Below, piece after piece: positions 1 through 12,429 of a DNA stretch of 64,000 nucleotides. The notes below the pieces were generated by a model. It was given only the letters and a program-made list of their open reading frames with translations. It was not told the DNA's origin and did not search any database. This DNA is from Wuchereria bancrofti (lineage: Eukaryota > Nematoda > Chromadorea > Rhabditida > Onchocercidae): assembly GCA_005281725.1 (NCBI GenBank), contig SSBO01000009.1, positions 337,309-401,308 of the forward strand, written 5' to 3'. Position numbers and translations under genes: made by a program. The first letter of the stretch is position 1, and each line of letters begins with the position of its first letter.

Positions 1-2720
1 CCCGTTTCATCGGCATTTCTTTGTCAACAAATCAACAAATTCCAAATTAGTAATATGCGGAAAATTTTTATGGGAAAAACTGTGAAAACGATTAATTTTG
101 TTTTTTTTTTTTTTTTTTTTTTATTGAAAAACGTTTTTACAGAAAACGTTTAATTATTTGAACATTTGATACTTTAACAAATAATGCATACATATACTAA
201 CTAATTTATGAATACATAAAATGTAAAAAAATATGTATGCACGTGAAAATACACGCAAAAAATGCGTTAAAATAAAAAAATACATACGTGTGAAAAAAAG
301 TATTATTACTTTTTATTAAGAAAAATCTTTTTTTCTTTAAAAAAACGACAAAGTAAAGAAAAAAAAAGGTATGATTAATGTTGATTTTGTTGGAAAATAA
401 ATAAAAAAAAAAAAAACTAAAATGAAATATAAACAAGATTGTTTTTTTTTTTCTTCTTTATTATTCGTGCATATTCTTGTTTATAATTTAAGCAAAAATT
501 GATAAATCAAATTTCAGTTATTTGTCATATTATTATATGTCATATGAATCAATTTTATTGTATGATTAGATGAAAAACAAAACAGAAAAAAAAACAAAAA
601 AAAAGAAACAAAAAAAAGAGACAAACGATTGTCATAGCTAAATGGTAACATTCAATTCTATAATGTTTAAAAAAAAAAAAGAAAAATTGCAATAATTTCC
701 TTTTTCCTTCTATTTTTTTTTTTGTTGCTTTTTTTTCAATGGACATTTCTTAAAGGAGAAATATTATTTACTTTTTTTTTTTTTGCATTTTAATTCCATA
801 ATTTCAATGACATTTATTGATTCATTGTTGACATTAATATGTTGAAGGTGAACCTTTTCTCCATCTCTCTCTTTAGCTTTTTATTTCTTTCTGTTCTTCT
901 TTTTTTTTTTTTTTATTCGATGAATTTTAGTGATATTTAAATTTTTTTAATAGTTAAACATTCAAAATGTTTTTGTAAATAAGTAAAGAATAAAATTGCC
1001 TACCTGTTATTGTGATAAATTTTTAAAAATAACTAAAAGAATGGCATGATTAGATGAAAAATATTAAAAGATTAATATCATATCAGTTAATATTTAATAT
1101 ATTTAATATTTAAATTATCGCTTAATAATAATCAACAAATATTTTTAATTTTTTTTTTAAATAATTTTATTTTTACTTATTTTTTTGTTCTTATTTTTTT
1201 TTATTATATTTCTCATTTTTATATTATACATATTGATTTTTATATTAATTTTTATGTTGTAAATTTTATAATCATTTTTACGAGTAAAAATTTGTGATGC
1301 AAGATTTCAAAAAAAAAAAAAGAAAGAAGTTAAAAGCATGAAACTTTTTTTCATCTATTTTTAAATATTTTGAAATAGAAATGCGGAAGTTAAACCATGA
1401 AAATATTTCAATTTTATTATTTTCAATGTTATTTTTAATTAATTGACTGTCGTCATCACTGGTAAACGTTCAGTATTTGTCCGCTTTTTTTAATTTTAAA
1501 ATGTATTTTGTTACTTTAACCACAAAACAAGGACAACAGAAATGGATGAAATGATTTATCAAATTAATCATTTGATTGCTCTTAGCAACTATTTTTAATT
1601 TTTGATCTTAGGTATGTATTTTTAAAATCATTTATCACAAATTTCTTCAATGTTTCAATGTATTTTAACAATAATTAGTATTTCATTAATAATTTAACAG
1701 TAATTAGTGTTTCATTAATTGTCACTATGACAAAATAACTCGTAGTATTATCATTTAGTTAATTTTTTTTTTTTTAAAAAACAAGGTATTTTCATTAAAT
1801 TTCATCTATTATAAATTCTTATATATAATTTTTTTCTACTTTTATCCTTTATAACAAAAAGTAATAAACTTAACAGTCAAATTTATACTTTTACAGGATA
1901 ACAAATGAATTTTTCCTTTAAAATTTTATTTTAAAATTATAAAAAGAAATGAAATTGATTATTCTGTTAAAAATGTAAGAACTTTAATGAAAACGAATTG
2001 ATATTTGTCTGCAATCGTCAAAAGAAAAAAAAAATACTTTTTCTTATCATTATTACGTTTTATTATTAATTACCTTAATCAAAACTTTTTTATAATGTAA
2101 TAAACATTGATCAAAATTGTACATTCAATGGTTTTATCATCCCAATTAAAATTTAAAAAAAAAAATTTTTTTTTTGACCTTTTCATTACTTTTAAGTAAC
2201 AACCATGCAGAAATATTTAATGTAATAAAAAACCTTTACAGAAATATATTTAATAATTCCCCTTACTTTACAGAAATATTTAATAATTAATAGTAATTAC
2301 TGCTTAATTAAACATATGAATTATAAACGAAAAGAAAAAAGGAGGAAAAAATTAGATTAAAGTAAAACAGTTAGTTGAAATTAATGACTAATTTAAATAA
2401 TTCGTCTTCATATAATTTTACGACAACAGCAATAATAATAATAATAAAAGTACTATTATTATTATTACATTACTGCTAGCAATAACTTGTTGTAAGCATC
2501 AAACTGTCATTTTTTCTCCCTTCTATTTTTCCTAATCTTTCAATTTTTATTTTCTTAAGTAAATATTCCGGTTACTATCCGACCGGTTATTGCCATACAT
2601 ATTAGTCGCCGAAAGATTCAACAATAACAAAGTAAATATCACACCCATACTCAAATATTATTGCTATCATTATTATTGCATAAAAAAGTAAATGTGTTTA
2701 TGATTTTATTTGTCGAGAAT
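1..2720. other. AT-rich non-coding sequence, no gene seen
   Basis: This stretch is poly-A/T-rich with no ORF that looks like protein. The short frames present encode Phe/Lys/Ile-rich homopolymer products caused by T or A runs. No splice-bounded exon with balanced composition was found on either strand. It could be intergenic sequence or part of a very long intron of a gene outside the window. Confidence 0.6.
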
Positions 2721-2765
2721 TGATTCCTTGTGATTGTGTTATTGCTTACTGTCATTATTAGAAAT

Positions 2766-2842
2766 TACTATTATTATTATTATTATTATTACTATTATTA
2801 TTGTTATTATTGTTATTATTATTATTATTGTTTTTATTATAA
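2766..2842. repeat. (ATT)n microsatellite
   Basis: A near-continuous TTA/ATT triplet array with a few C or G interruptions. It produces an artefactual poly-Tyr frame on the + strand, which I do not regard as a gene. Confidence 0.85.
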
Positions 2843-3720
2843 TCATTTTATTGTAGCTATTCATGATTTTTCTATTCGTAACTGCATAATAATAAATGCA
2901 ACCGTCCTAATCTATGATCACTATAAAATTGAATACAAATTTTGTTGTAATTTATGTAACTTTGAAATGATACAATTTAATTGTCATAACCAAAAGGCAA
3001 AAATTGTCATATTGCAATTTTTTAAGAATTAAATTTTTTTTTCCCTTTGGTTTATATTAAGTTTCATTTCGAATTTTTTTGTTTCCACTGAGAAAATGTA
3101 TCGGCTCTCTTGCAAGAATGTATCGATTGTATTCCATTCTCGTTCTTTTCTTCCTCTTTAAACAATTTAATTTATCAAATAGTATCATATCACTTCTAGT
3201 TGTAGTTATACGAATAAATAGAATTTAAAAAATATTTAATAGAATTTGAATTTTTCAATAAATATTAATTTGATTATCTTTCTTTGCACAATCGTTTTTT
3301 TTAAAATAATTTTACATTTAGATGCTTACTTTATTCATTATTTAATTAAATCCATTTAATAATGAAAATTACAAGAAAAAAAAGAGAAATAAGGTTCGAT
3401 GTATATTATAATGTAATGTTAAATTACACAATTCGTTTTATTTCATTTTAAATTTGATTCAAGTTAAAATTTTATTAATTTCACTTAGAATATGAATTTT
3501 ATTTCATATCATACTAACAATTCATTTATTGTTCTTCATAATATTGTACTATTATATTAAAATTTGTTATTTGCTAATGAAATTGATTAGCAAATGCAAG
3601 CAAAGATAAGTTAATTAAATTAGCAATAATAATAACAATATGTAATTAAGTAATACCAACAATAAAATCTTCACTAATAATATATATTAGCTACACATGC
3701 AAAAGCTAGATCAATTACAT
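2843..3720. other. AT-rich non-coding sequence
   Basis: No exon-like segment, RNA gene or tandem array was recognised. It separates two microsatellite arrays. Confidence 0.5.
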
Positions 3721-3728
3721 TAGCAATA

Positions 3729-4032
3729 ACAAAAAGAACGGCAACAATAACAGTTAACAACAATAACAACTAGTAGCAGCAATAAAAACAACAAATAACT
3801 GACAACAATAACAATAACAACAACAACAACAATTGCAACAATAACAACAATAACAGCAGCAACAAGAACGGTAGAAACAACAACAATAACAACAGCGACA
3901 ACAACAACAACAAGAACGGTAGAAACAACAACAATAACAACAGCGACAACAACAACAACAACAATAGCAACAAAACAGCAATAATAACAATAACGGTAGC
4001 AACAACAACAATAGTACCAATAACATTAGCAA
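3729..4032. repeat. (CAA)n / AACAAC-rich array with an internal 48-bp tandem duplication
   Basis: This is an imperfect array of CAA, CAG and TAA triplets. Within it a 48-bp block carrying the unique core AAGAACGGTAGAAAC occurs twice in tandem, near 3861 and 3909. On the minus strand the array is open in two frames, giving Cys/Leu homopolymer products. These are shadows of the repeat and not genes. Confidence 0.8.
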
Positions 4033-4040
4033 TTTTTAAG

Positions 4041-4810
4041 TATATAGAAATAATTCGACAATTTTAAAACTCTTTTGAAATGCAAAAAAATGTTTATTTA
4101 TTCAGCAATCATTTTTCAAAAAAAAAAAAAAGAAAGATTTCCAGTTTCCCAAACATTAAAAAGAAATAATTTCTAATAGCAATAATCAAAAAAAAAAAAT
4201 CTTTTTTTTCCAAACAAATTTCAATTTCATTTTCATAACTTTTCGTTTTTCATTTATTACCTTCCACTTCATTACTTACAATTTACCTTCTTTTTTCCTT
4301 CTTTTTTTTTTTTAAATTTATAAATCGACCAGTTATTTTCAAATTCCTTTCTTCTCATTCATCTCCTCCCTGTCTCTCTTTATTTTTTCATTCTTATCCT
4401 TTTTTTATCTTGTCTGTTCAAAAAATTCTTCAAAATTAATCGAAAAGTACATTCAATCAAAATTCTTCTTCCATACTAACAGCAATCATTTATTTTCAGT
4501 CAAGCTTATTTATAATTAAAAGTTAAAAACTTAATTTCTTATTTATACAATAAAGATTTCATTTTAAAGTGATTTAATTCTTTTTTTAAAATACTTATTA
4601 GACGTCATCATTTTTAAAAAAAAGAAAAGAAAAATTGTTGTTTGTTAAATTTTTTTAAAAAATAATCCAAATTAATTTTCAAAAATTAATTCATTTGCTA
4701 TGTGATATAACATTTTTATTCGTTTCATTTTTTATAGCTTTTGTTTAGGAAAAACAGTTTTTTCTTTGTTTTTTTTTTTGGTTTTTTTGATGACAATTAT
4801 TTGCAGTTAA
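4041..4810. other. AT-rich non-coding sequence
   Basis: Poly-A and poly-T tracts dominate. No coding or RNA feature was recognised. Confidence 0.5.
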
Positions 4811-4820
4811 GCTAATAATT

Positions 4821-5250
4821 CAAAAAAAAAAAAAAAGTTTGACAATTGAAATTGATTAATCTTTGTAATCTTCTCATTAATTAATAGGATTTTATTTTGA
4901 TCTTATTTAAAAAAAAAAAATTGGAAATATTATTTATTTCATCTTATTTAATTATAACTCAAACCTTCAATACTTTTTTGAAAATCACATTTTTAACGCT
5001 ATATTTTCTTGCATTATTATTTAACTGAAATTNNAAAAAAAAAAAAAAAGTTTGACAATTGAAATTGATTAATCTTTGTAATCTTCTCATTAATTAATAG
5101 GATTTTATTTTGATCTTATTTAAAAAAAAAAAATTGGAAATATTATTTATTTCATCTTATTTAATTATAACTCAAACCTTCAATACTTTTTTGAAAATCA
5201 CATTTTTAACGCTATATTTTCTTGCATTATTATTTAACTGAAATTTATAC
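4821..5250. repeat. 213-bp direct duplication flanking a 2-base gap
   Basis: The segment 4837-5032 recurs at 5050-5245 with no difference that I could see. The two copies are separated only by NN (5033-5034) and a poly-A run. An N-bounded exact duplicate starting in a homopolymer is what an assembler leaves when two contig ends overlap but were not merged, so this is probably an assembly artefact and not biology. No coding sequence is involved. Confidence 0.8.
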
Positions 5251-6465
5251 GATTAATTATTGATATCTTCTAAAAATTTTATTTTGATTTCAAAAAAAAA
5301 AAAAAAAAGTAAGAAAGAAAGAGACAATGTAAGACAAAATTATTTAGCTGTATAGCATTTAATTTTATTCTATAGTTATCTTCTTAATTTCAGGAATTTT
5401 GATATATATTTTTTTTTTGTTAAATTGTCTTAGCATAGGAATTATCTCATTTATCATTTCATTTCCTTCTTTTTTCCTTCTTTCTTCTCAAATATTCATT
5501 TTACAAAAAAAAAAAACTTTTTTGCTTCTTTTCTCTTCTTTTTTTTTTTTTTAAATTTGTCTTAACAATTAACTTCTCTAAAAGTCCCAAATTTTAATTT
5601 TTTTAAAATTAATGTTAGTATCATTTCATTTAATCATCTTTTTTTTCTCCTTCTTTCTCCCTCTCTCTCTCCCTCTTTCTATCCATCTCTTCCTCCGCCT
5701 CTCTCTCTCTCTCTCTCTCTCATCATTAAATAATACCAACGTTTATTTTTGGATGATCATTAATTCATTTTTACATCCTATTGAATTTTCTTCTCCTTTT
5801 TTTTTTCCTCTGCCATTTTATTTAACAAATTTTATACTATTTGATAATATTTGTTTGTTTATTTACAAATACTAGTTAAATTGAGAGAAAAAAAAAGCAA
5901 AGAACAAAAGAAAACAAATTTATTTGTTCTCTTTTTTTTTTTTCATTTCATTCTTCGCAAAGTTTTCAAAATGTTTATTACTATTATTAATTATTATTAT
6001 TCACTATATTTTCATGTACTTCTTGACTTTTAAACTTTTTATCATTCATGTATTTTTATTTTTTCTTTAACATAAATTAATTTTTGATTAAATTAATTTA
6101 ACAACAATAATTTTCCTACTTTTTTAAAAAAAAATTCTTTAAACATAATTTTTCAATTTTTATCATTAATATATTTTTGGTTTAAATTTATGTAATAGAC
6201 AATTAATTAACAACAACAATAACAATAGTAATTTTAACTGATAATAATTTCAATGATTCTTTTTTTAATGTTAACAATTTAATGGTAATAAAAAATATGA
6301 TAGCATATTTATAAGTTTTAATAATAATTGATAATGATAATTGTAAATTGATAAAAATGATAATGATAAAATATAATTGATTAGAGTGATAGATCACTAA
6401 TCGGAATACATATCTTACACTGTGGTATGCATCAACTAAGATAACGTTGGTATGCATGCGCCCAT
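5251..6465. other. AT-rich non-coding sequence with a CT-rich patch
   Basis: A CT-rich low-complexity patch (5650-5722) gives a false Ser/Leu frame. The remainder is AT-rich with no recognised gene. Confidence 0.5.
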
Positions 6466-6499
6466 ATGTCCGTTCTCCGCCGTTTTATCTTATCAGATC

Positions 6500-6606
6500 A
6501 TTTATGTATGTGTGTATGTGTATGTCGTCGTCTGTCTGTTCAAGTATGTGTATGTGTGTGTGTGTCTGTGTGTATGCGTATATTTGGTATGTGTAATAAT
6601 ATATGT
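6500..6606. repeat. TG-rich dinucleotide-like repeat
   Basis: Imperfect TG/TATG tracts interrupted by a GTCGTCTGTCTG-like segment. No coding evidence. Confidence 0.6.
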
Positions 6607-6723
6607 CTGTGTATTATAAATATATGTGTACTAATTTACCTGTTAAAAGGTATAATACTGTATGATATTAGTTGAGCAATTATTACAACAACAATAACAA
6701 CAACAACAACAACAATGACAATA

Positions 6724-9138
6724 ACAATAATAACGTTAATCCTTACCAATTAATATTTTACATTTGAGAAATTAAATATAAAATTTGTGCTATATTTGTA
6801 AATGAATTATTTTAAATTCAATTCTGCAAAAAAATTTTTTTTATTTTTTGCTGAAAAAAAGAAAAGAAAAATGAAAATATTTTAACTTTTAAATGAAAAT
6901 GTTGCTGTTTGCATCTTTTTTTCCAATGTTATTTTTGAATTGAATTGTTAGAAATGCTAATGAAATTTTGATTAAAATTTTCCAGTTAACTTTCAAATGA
7001 ATAATTTAAATTGTGCGAATTCCGCAAATTTACATTCTCGAAAGAAAAATCAAAAATTGCTCGAATACATTTCTAAGACAACACTTACCTATTTGGGAAT
7101 TTACGCCAGGTAATTTCACTTATAACTTGCTTGAAAGACTTAACTTAAAATTAAGTAAAATTAGAGAAACGAGTATTTTATATGCGATAAGCTAAATAAG
7201 GTAAAATTTATCGCAAACTGTACAAATTGCGCCTCATATGTGATAGTTACAAGTTGCGCCTCATAAAAAGTCTTAGTATTATTCTTTCTTTGTGTGAAAT
7301 TTTTCATTTCATTTTGCATTATCTCTCATAAAGTTTCATTTGTAAAATTCATTTGCATTTAGGAACAAAAATTTTTTTACATAAGTTATTTCATTTTAGC
7401 ATTGGAAATAATCGTTTCGTTTTTTTTCTGAAACAGAAATGCTAATTTTGTTGTAAGAAATTTTCTTTGTTGTATAAAATATTTGTTTATTTAAGATTGA
7501 ATTGCTAAGAATTAAAATGATAATAACTTAATGAAATATTTTGGCAATATCATTTTGTTATTACTTTTTGGTAAATAAAATTTCAAAAAATTTTAGTAAT
7601 TTCAGGTATTAAAATATTAAATAATAAAATTAATCCATTCCATTAAGCACTCTAATAATACTTATATTTTCATTTTTCTTCAACTTTTATCTATTTAATA
7701 ATTAGAAAAAGAAAAATGAAAAAAGGTGCAAAAATTAGGCTTTGTTACAAATTTTTATCCAACTAATAAATGAATGGTTATGAAAAATTTTGTATCTTTT
7801 TAAATAAAAAACAAGAAAAAAAATTAAAATTGTTAAAAATTAACTTTTTCTTTTCTTCGTTTTTTTTTTTTTTAAATGTTTGTACTTTTAAATTGATCAA
7901 AATATTTTATACTTTTTGTTGATATTATAGAATTCATTAATTAAAAACTGGATATTTTTCATGTCCAATTTATTGATGAAATTGTCAACAACAAATTGTT
8001 GAAGCGTAAAACTAAGTCTAACAAATGTTGTTAATAACATAAAATGGTTATGTTATGATTTTATTGTTGATAATTTATTAAAGAAATAAATAAATCATAT
8101 GAATATAATTTTACTTTTCTTGTTTTTTGTTTTTCTTTTGTTGTTTAAAAAAAATTAAAACAATTAAATGTTATGGATAAATGATTGGAGTATTGTATTA
8201 TTAGTAAGGAAAATGTTAATAAAATTTAGATAAAATAAGCAGCACTAAATTATTGCAAATAATTTAGGAATGAGGTATAAAAATAGGGAAGAAATAAAAT
8301 GAAAAATCCGGTTTTTAATTATTACTATTATTATTTTTTTTTTTTTGCAAAGTAAAATATCCAGTTTTTAAACAATAAATTTTATAGTATAATTGAAATA
8401 TATGATTAGAGATAATTTAAAAGTGTAAATATAGCTATTAAATTTCAGTTATTTGCATAAGAAAAGTATCATTTGGAAAAAAAAAAGATTTCTGTTTTTA
8501 AAAATCAATGAATTTTAAAAATGAAACTTTATGAGAGATAATGCAAAATGCAATGAAAAATTTCACACAAAGAAGGAATAATACTAAGACTTTTTATGAG
8601 GCGCAACTTGTAACTATCACATATGAGGCGCAACTTGTACAGTTTGCGATAAATTTTACCTTATTTAGCTTATCGCATATAAAATACTCGTTTCTCTAAT
8701 TTTACTTAATTTTAAGTTAAGTCTTTCAAGCAAGTTATAAGTGAAATTACCTGGCGTAAATTCCCAAATAGGTAAGCGTTGCCTTAGAAATGTATTCGAA
8801 CAATTTTTGTATTTCTTTAGAGAATGTAAATTTGCGGAATTCCCACAGTTTAATTTTTCATTTAAAAGTTAACTGGAAAATTTTAATTAAAATTTCATTA
8901 GCATTTCTAGCAATTCAATTCAAAAATAACATTGGAAAAGAATGCAAGGAGCAAAATTTTCATTTAAAACTTAAAATATTTTCTTTTTACTTTTCTTTTT
9001 TTCTTAGCAAAGAAGTAAAAGAAATTTTTTTGCAAAACTGAATTTAAAATAATTCATTTGTGACTATAGCACAAATTTTATATTTAATTTCTCAAATCTA
9101 AAATATTAACTGGTAGGGGTGAACGTTATTATTATTGT
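6724..9138. mobile_element. Non-autonomous foldback-like element with ~0.6-kb terminal inverted repeats
   Basis: Positions 6724-7350 and 8510-9138 are diverged reverse complements of each other. The outer tips read CAATAATAACGTT on the left and its reverse complement on the right. Shared blocks include GAGAAATTAAATATAAAATT, the GAATTCCGCAAATTTACATT region (7018 on the left, 8820-8840 on the right) and a GCGCCTCATA direct repeat present twice in each arm. A shorter nested inverted pair sits near 7925-7965 and 8350-8390. The internal ~1.15 kb has no transposase-like ORF. The arms have drifted by scattered substitutions and indels, so insertion is old. Both ends abut AAT/AAC microsatellite, so no target-site duplication can be called. 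Alternatives are a DNA transposon stripped of its transposase, or a simple inverted duplication. Confidence 0.7.
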
Positions 9139-9575
9139 GTAGTAATAATTATTTAATTAATATTCTATCAATAATTAATTAACATAATTAATAAACATAT
9201 GATGCAAATTAACAAACTTTTTGATTGTTATTAGTTTATTAAGAATTATATTACTAAAAGTGTCATTAATTTAATCAATTATCTTTTAAAACTATTTAAT
9301 TTATTCTTTCTTAACGTCTAATTTTAATTAATTTGCTTGAAATGTTTCAATGGATTAACAAACGAAGAACATTACAATATTAAAGTACAATATTGTTGAC
9401 AATTTTTTTTGTTTTTTTCTTCTTTTTCCTTTTTTTTTTTTTTAAATTTTAATTACTGATACATTTTACAGTTATATTTCTTCAGTTTGTCTCGTTGAAA
9501 AAGGAAACTAACGTCATATTTGTTCGTTGGACAAAATAAAAATGTTTCTCTTTTACAACAAAATCATTTCTCTCT
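9139..9575. other. AT-rich non-coding sequence
   Basis: No recognised feature between the inverted-repeat element and the large minisatellite. Confidence 0.5.
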
Positions 9576-9578
9576 TTT

Positions 9579-10835
9579 CATTCTTTCCTTCATTTATTTC
9601 TTCATTCCTTCGTTCCTGCATTCTTTCATCCAATCATTCCTTCATTTCTACATTTATTCCGTCATTCCTCCATTCCTTCATTCCGTCATTTCTGCATTCT
9701 TTCATTCCGTCATTCCTGCATTCTTTCATTCCGTTATTCCTGCATTCCTTCATGCCGTCATTCCTGCATTCTTTCATTCATTCATTCATTACATCGTTCC
9801 GTCATTCCTGCATTTTTCCAGTAATTCATTACATCATTCATTCCCTCATTCTTGCATTCCTTCATTCCGTCATTCCTGCATTCCTTCATTCCGTCATTCC
9901 TGCATTCCTTCATTCCGTCATTCCTGCATTCCTTCATTCCGTCGTTCCTGCATTCTTTCATTCATTCATTACATCATTCCGTCATTCCTGCATTTTTTCA
10001 ATCATTCGTTACATCATTCATTCCCTCATTCCTGCATTCCTTCGTTCCGTCATTCCTCCATTCCTTCATTCCGTCATTTCTGCATTCCCTCGTTCCGTCA
10101 TTCCTGCATTCCTTCATTCCGTCATTCCTGCATTCCTTCATGCCGTCATTCCTGCATTCTTTCATTCATTCATTACATCATTCCGTCATTCCTGCATTTT
10201 TTCAATCATTCGTTACATCATCCATTCCATCATTCCTGCATTCCCTCGTTCCGTCATTCCTGCATTCCTTCATTCCGTCATTCCTGCATTCCTTCATGCC
10301 GTCATTCCTGCATTCTTTCATTCATTCATTACATCATTCCGTCATTCCTGCATTTTTTCAATCATTCGTTACATCATTCACTCCATCATTCCTGCATTCC
10401 TTCATTCCGTCATTCCTGCATTCCTTCATTCCTCATTCCTGCATTCCTTCATTCCGTCGTTCCTGCATTCTTTCATTCATTCATTACATCATTCCGTCAT
10501 TCCTGCATTTTTTCAATCATTCGTTACATCATTCATTCCCTCATTCCTGCATTCCTTCGTTCCGTCATTCCTCCATTCCTTCATTCCGTCATTTCTGCAT
10601 TCTTTCATTCCGTCATTCCTGCATTCTTTCATTCATTCATTACATTATTCCGTTATTCCTGCATTTTTTCAATCATTCGTTACATCATTCCGTCATTCCT
10701 GCATTCCTTCATGCCGTCATTCCTGCATTCTTTCATTCATTCGTTACATCATTCATTCCCTCATTCTTGCATTCCTTCATTCCATCATTCCTACATTCTT
10801 TCATTCATTCCTTCATTCCTCGCTTCATTTCTTCA
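9579..10835. repeat. 12/24-bp minisatellite (ATTCCTTCATTCCGTCATTC-like) with higher-order structure
   Basis: About 1.25 kb is built from a 24-bp unit made of two related 12-mers, such as TTCATTCCGTCA and TTCCTGCATTCC. A variant block CATTACATCATTCCGTC followed by a T-run and CAATCATTCGTTACATC marks higher-order repeats starting at 9787, 9967, 10171, 10327, 10482 and 10638. The spacings are 180, 204, 156, 155 and 156 bp. The single 155 results from a one-base deletion of the G in CCGTC near 10434. The unit contains no stop codon in any + frame, so three overlapping His/Ser/Phe-rich frames of 400-490 codons run through it. I regard them as by-products and not proteins. Confidence 0.92.
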
Positions 10836-10839
10836 CTAA

Positions 10840-10955
10840 TTCATTCTTTATTTATTTATTTATTTATTTATTCGTTCCTTTATTCATTTCATTCATTCAT
10901 CCATTTATTTATTTATTCATTTATTTATTCCTTCTTTATTATTCGTTTCTTCGTA
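10840..10955. repeat. (TTTA)n / (TTCATTTA)n microsatellite
   Basis: TTTA tetranucleotide runs interrupted by CATT continue directly from the minisatellite, probably a degenerate extension of it. Confidence 0.75.
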
Positions 10956-12256
10956 TATTTCACTTCTTTTCTTTTTACTTTTTTTTTCTTTTTTTTTCAA
11001 ATACAATATAAGGAAATATCACAATTCTCTGATCTTTTCAATTTAAACATTCTCTTCAACTAACCAACCAACCAATCAACCAACCATCCAATCCTTCAAT
11101 CAACCATTTTTTTTTCTCTTGATTTTTCACTTTTTTCATTCTTCTCTTGATTTTTCGCTCTTCTCTTTCTTCACTTTTAATAAAATAACTTTATATTAAA
11201 AAAAAAGAAAGAAAATATATGTTTGTAGAAAGTGAGAGAAGTGCATTTTTTTTCTCTCAGCTTTTTGTTTCGTTCATTTCATTTTAATTTTCCTATCATT
11301 TTTTTTTAATTGGTTACTTTTTTTTTTTGAAATTTAAGTGGAAATGAGTAACTTTTTTTTTTGTTTTTGTTTTTCTTTATAATGATATAAGAGGAAATTT
11401 TAAAAATTTCATCTTTTTCTATGCATTTATTATTGTAAATTGGCAATAATAATTAGTGTTATTGATGTTATTGTTATTGTTGTTGTTGTTGCTGTTATTG
11501 TTGTTATTGTTGTTGCTTCTATTTATGACTGTAGTAGTGTTACTGTTATTAGATAGGTAAACAATTATGATTTGCTACTTTAGCTTCAATATATGTATAT
11601 ATATTGAATGGAATTAATTAATTTGAAATTAATTAATTTTGATTGATTATTGCGTATGATCCAAAATTAACGGAATATTATTTATAATACGAATGAAGAA
11701 GATGAAGCGGAAATGAGGACAGAAAGGCGGAAAAGGCCACCGATTAAGAAAGAAATAGATGATGAGAAAGACGAAGTAGGGAATAAAATGATAAAAGAAT
11801 GTCAAATTCCCTTTCTTAATAACATTTTGGTAAAAGTTTGTCAAAATGTTTATCCTAAAAATGACGTTTAAACTTAAAGATACATTTTATAAAATTTAAT
11901 ATTTCCTAATTGTTTCATTTTTTTTCTTTAAACTAGCAAAAATTTTTTAATTATATTTTTGTATTACTAATATGCAAATAAGTGCGATATAATTTTTCTT
12001 TTTTTTGCATAAGTAGATTTTGGTTAATTCAAAATATAATTAAAAAATCATTTATTAAAATTTCTACATATCCATTTTCATTATTTTAAATTCTTTCTTA
12101 TTTTATTCATTATAAAATATTAGGTATGAATTTTTTCTTTTTTCTTTGCTAGCGTGATTTTGTTTTAATTTAAATTAATATATCATTAATTAAATTAATA
12201 TTTTATTAATTTAAATTAATACATGAAAAAGTGATAAAATTGTTGCATATATATAT
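10956..12256. other. AT-rich non-coding sequence upstream of the TMEM55-like gene
   Basis: Contains a TTG/TTA triplet array (about 11456-11520) and poly-T tracts. A small minus-strand frame (11647-11844) has no splice context or recognisable domain and is not called. Confidence 0.5.
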
Positions 12257-12341
12257 NNNNNNNNNNNNNNNNNNNNNNNNNNNNNNNNNNNNNNNNNNNN
12301 NNNNNNNNNNNNNNNNNNNNNNNNNNNNNNNNNNNNNNNNN
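12257..12341. other. Assembly gap (85 N)
   Basis: A run of 85 Ns starts inside an (AT)n run and ends 88 bp before the proposed start codon of the TMEM55-like gene. Any promoter, trans-splice acceptor or 5' exon located here cannot be seen. Confidence 0.99.
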
Positions 12342-12429
12342 ATTTTTGCAAATAACGAAGAAATTTAGAAGAAAAAAAAAGAAGAGAAAAAGAATACAAT
12401 AATCATTATTAACCTATGCATTACTGATA

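Noticed and set aside
3754..4032. Minus-strand Cys/Leu-rich ORFs
   Set aside because: Translation of the CAA/CAG-type array. No composition typical of a real cysteine-rich protein outside the repeat.
6466..6675. Cys/Val-rich ORF resembling a small secreted cysteine-rich peptide
   Set aside because: The Cys-Val pattern is a TG/TATG repeat read in one frame.
7013..7195. 60-codon ORF inside the inverted-repeat arm, considered as a transposase remnant
   Set aside because: The matching sequence in the other arm does not keep the frame, and there is no transposase motif.
9520..11063. Three overlapping + strand ORFs of 403-494 codons, rich in His, Ser, Phe and Ile
   Set aside because: All are translations of the same stop-free 12/24-bp minisatellite in different frames. 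Their repeat pattern is nucleotide-level, with no start context, introns or domain.
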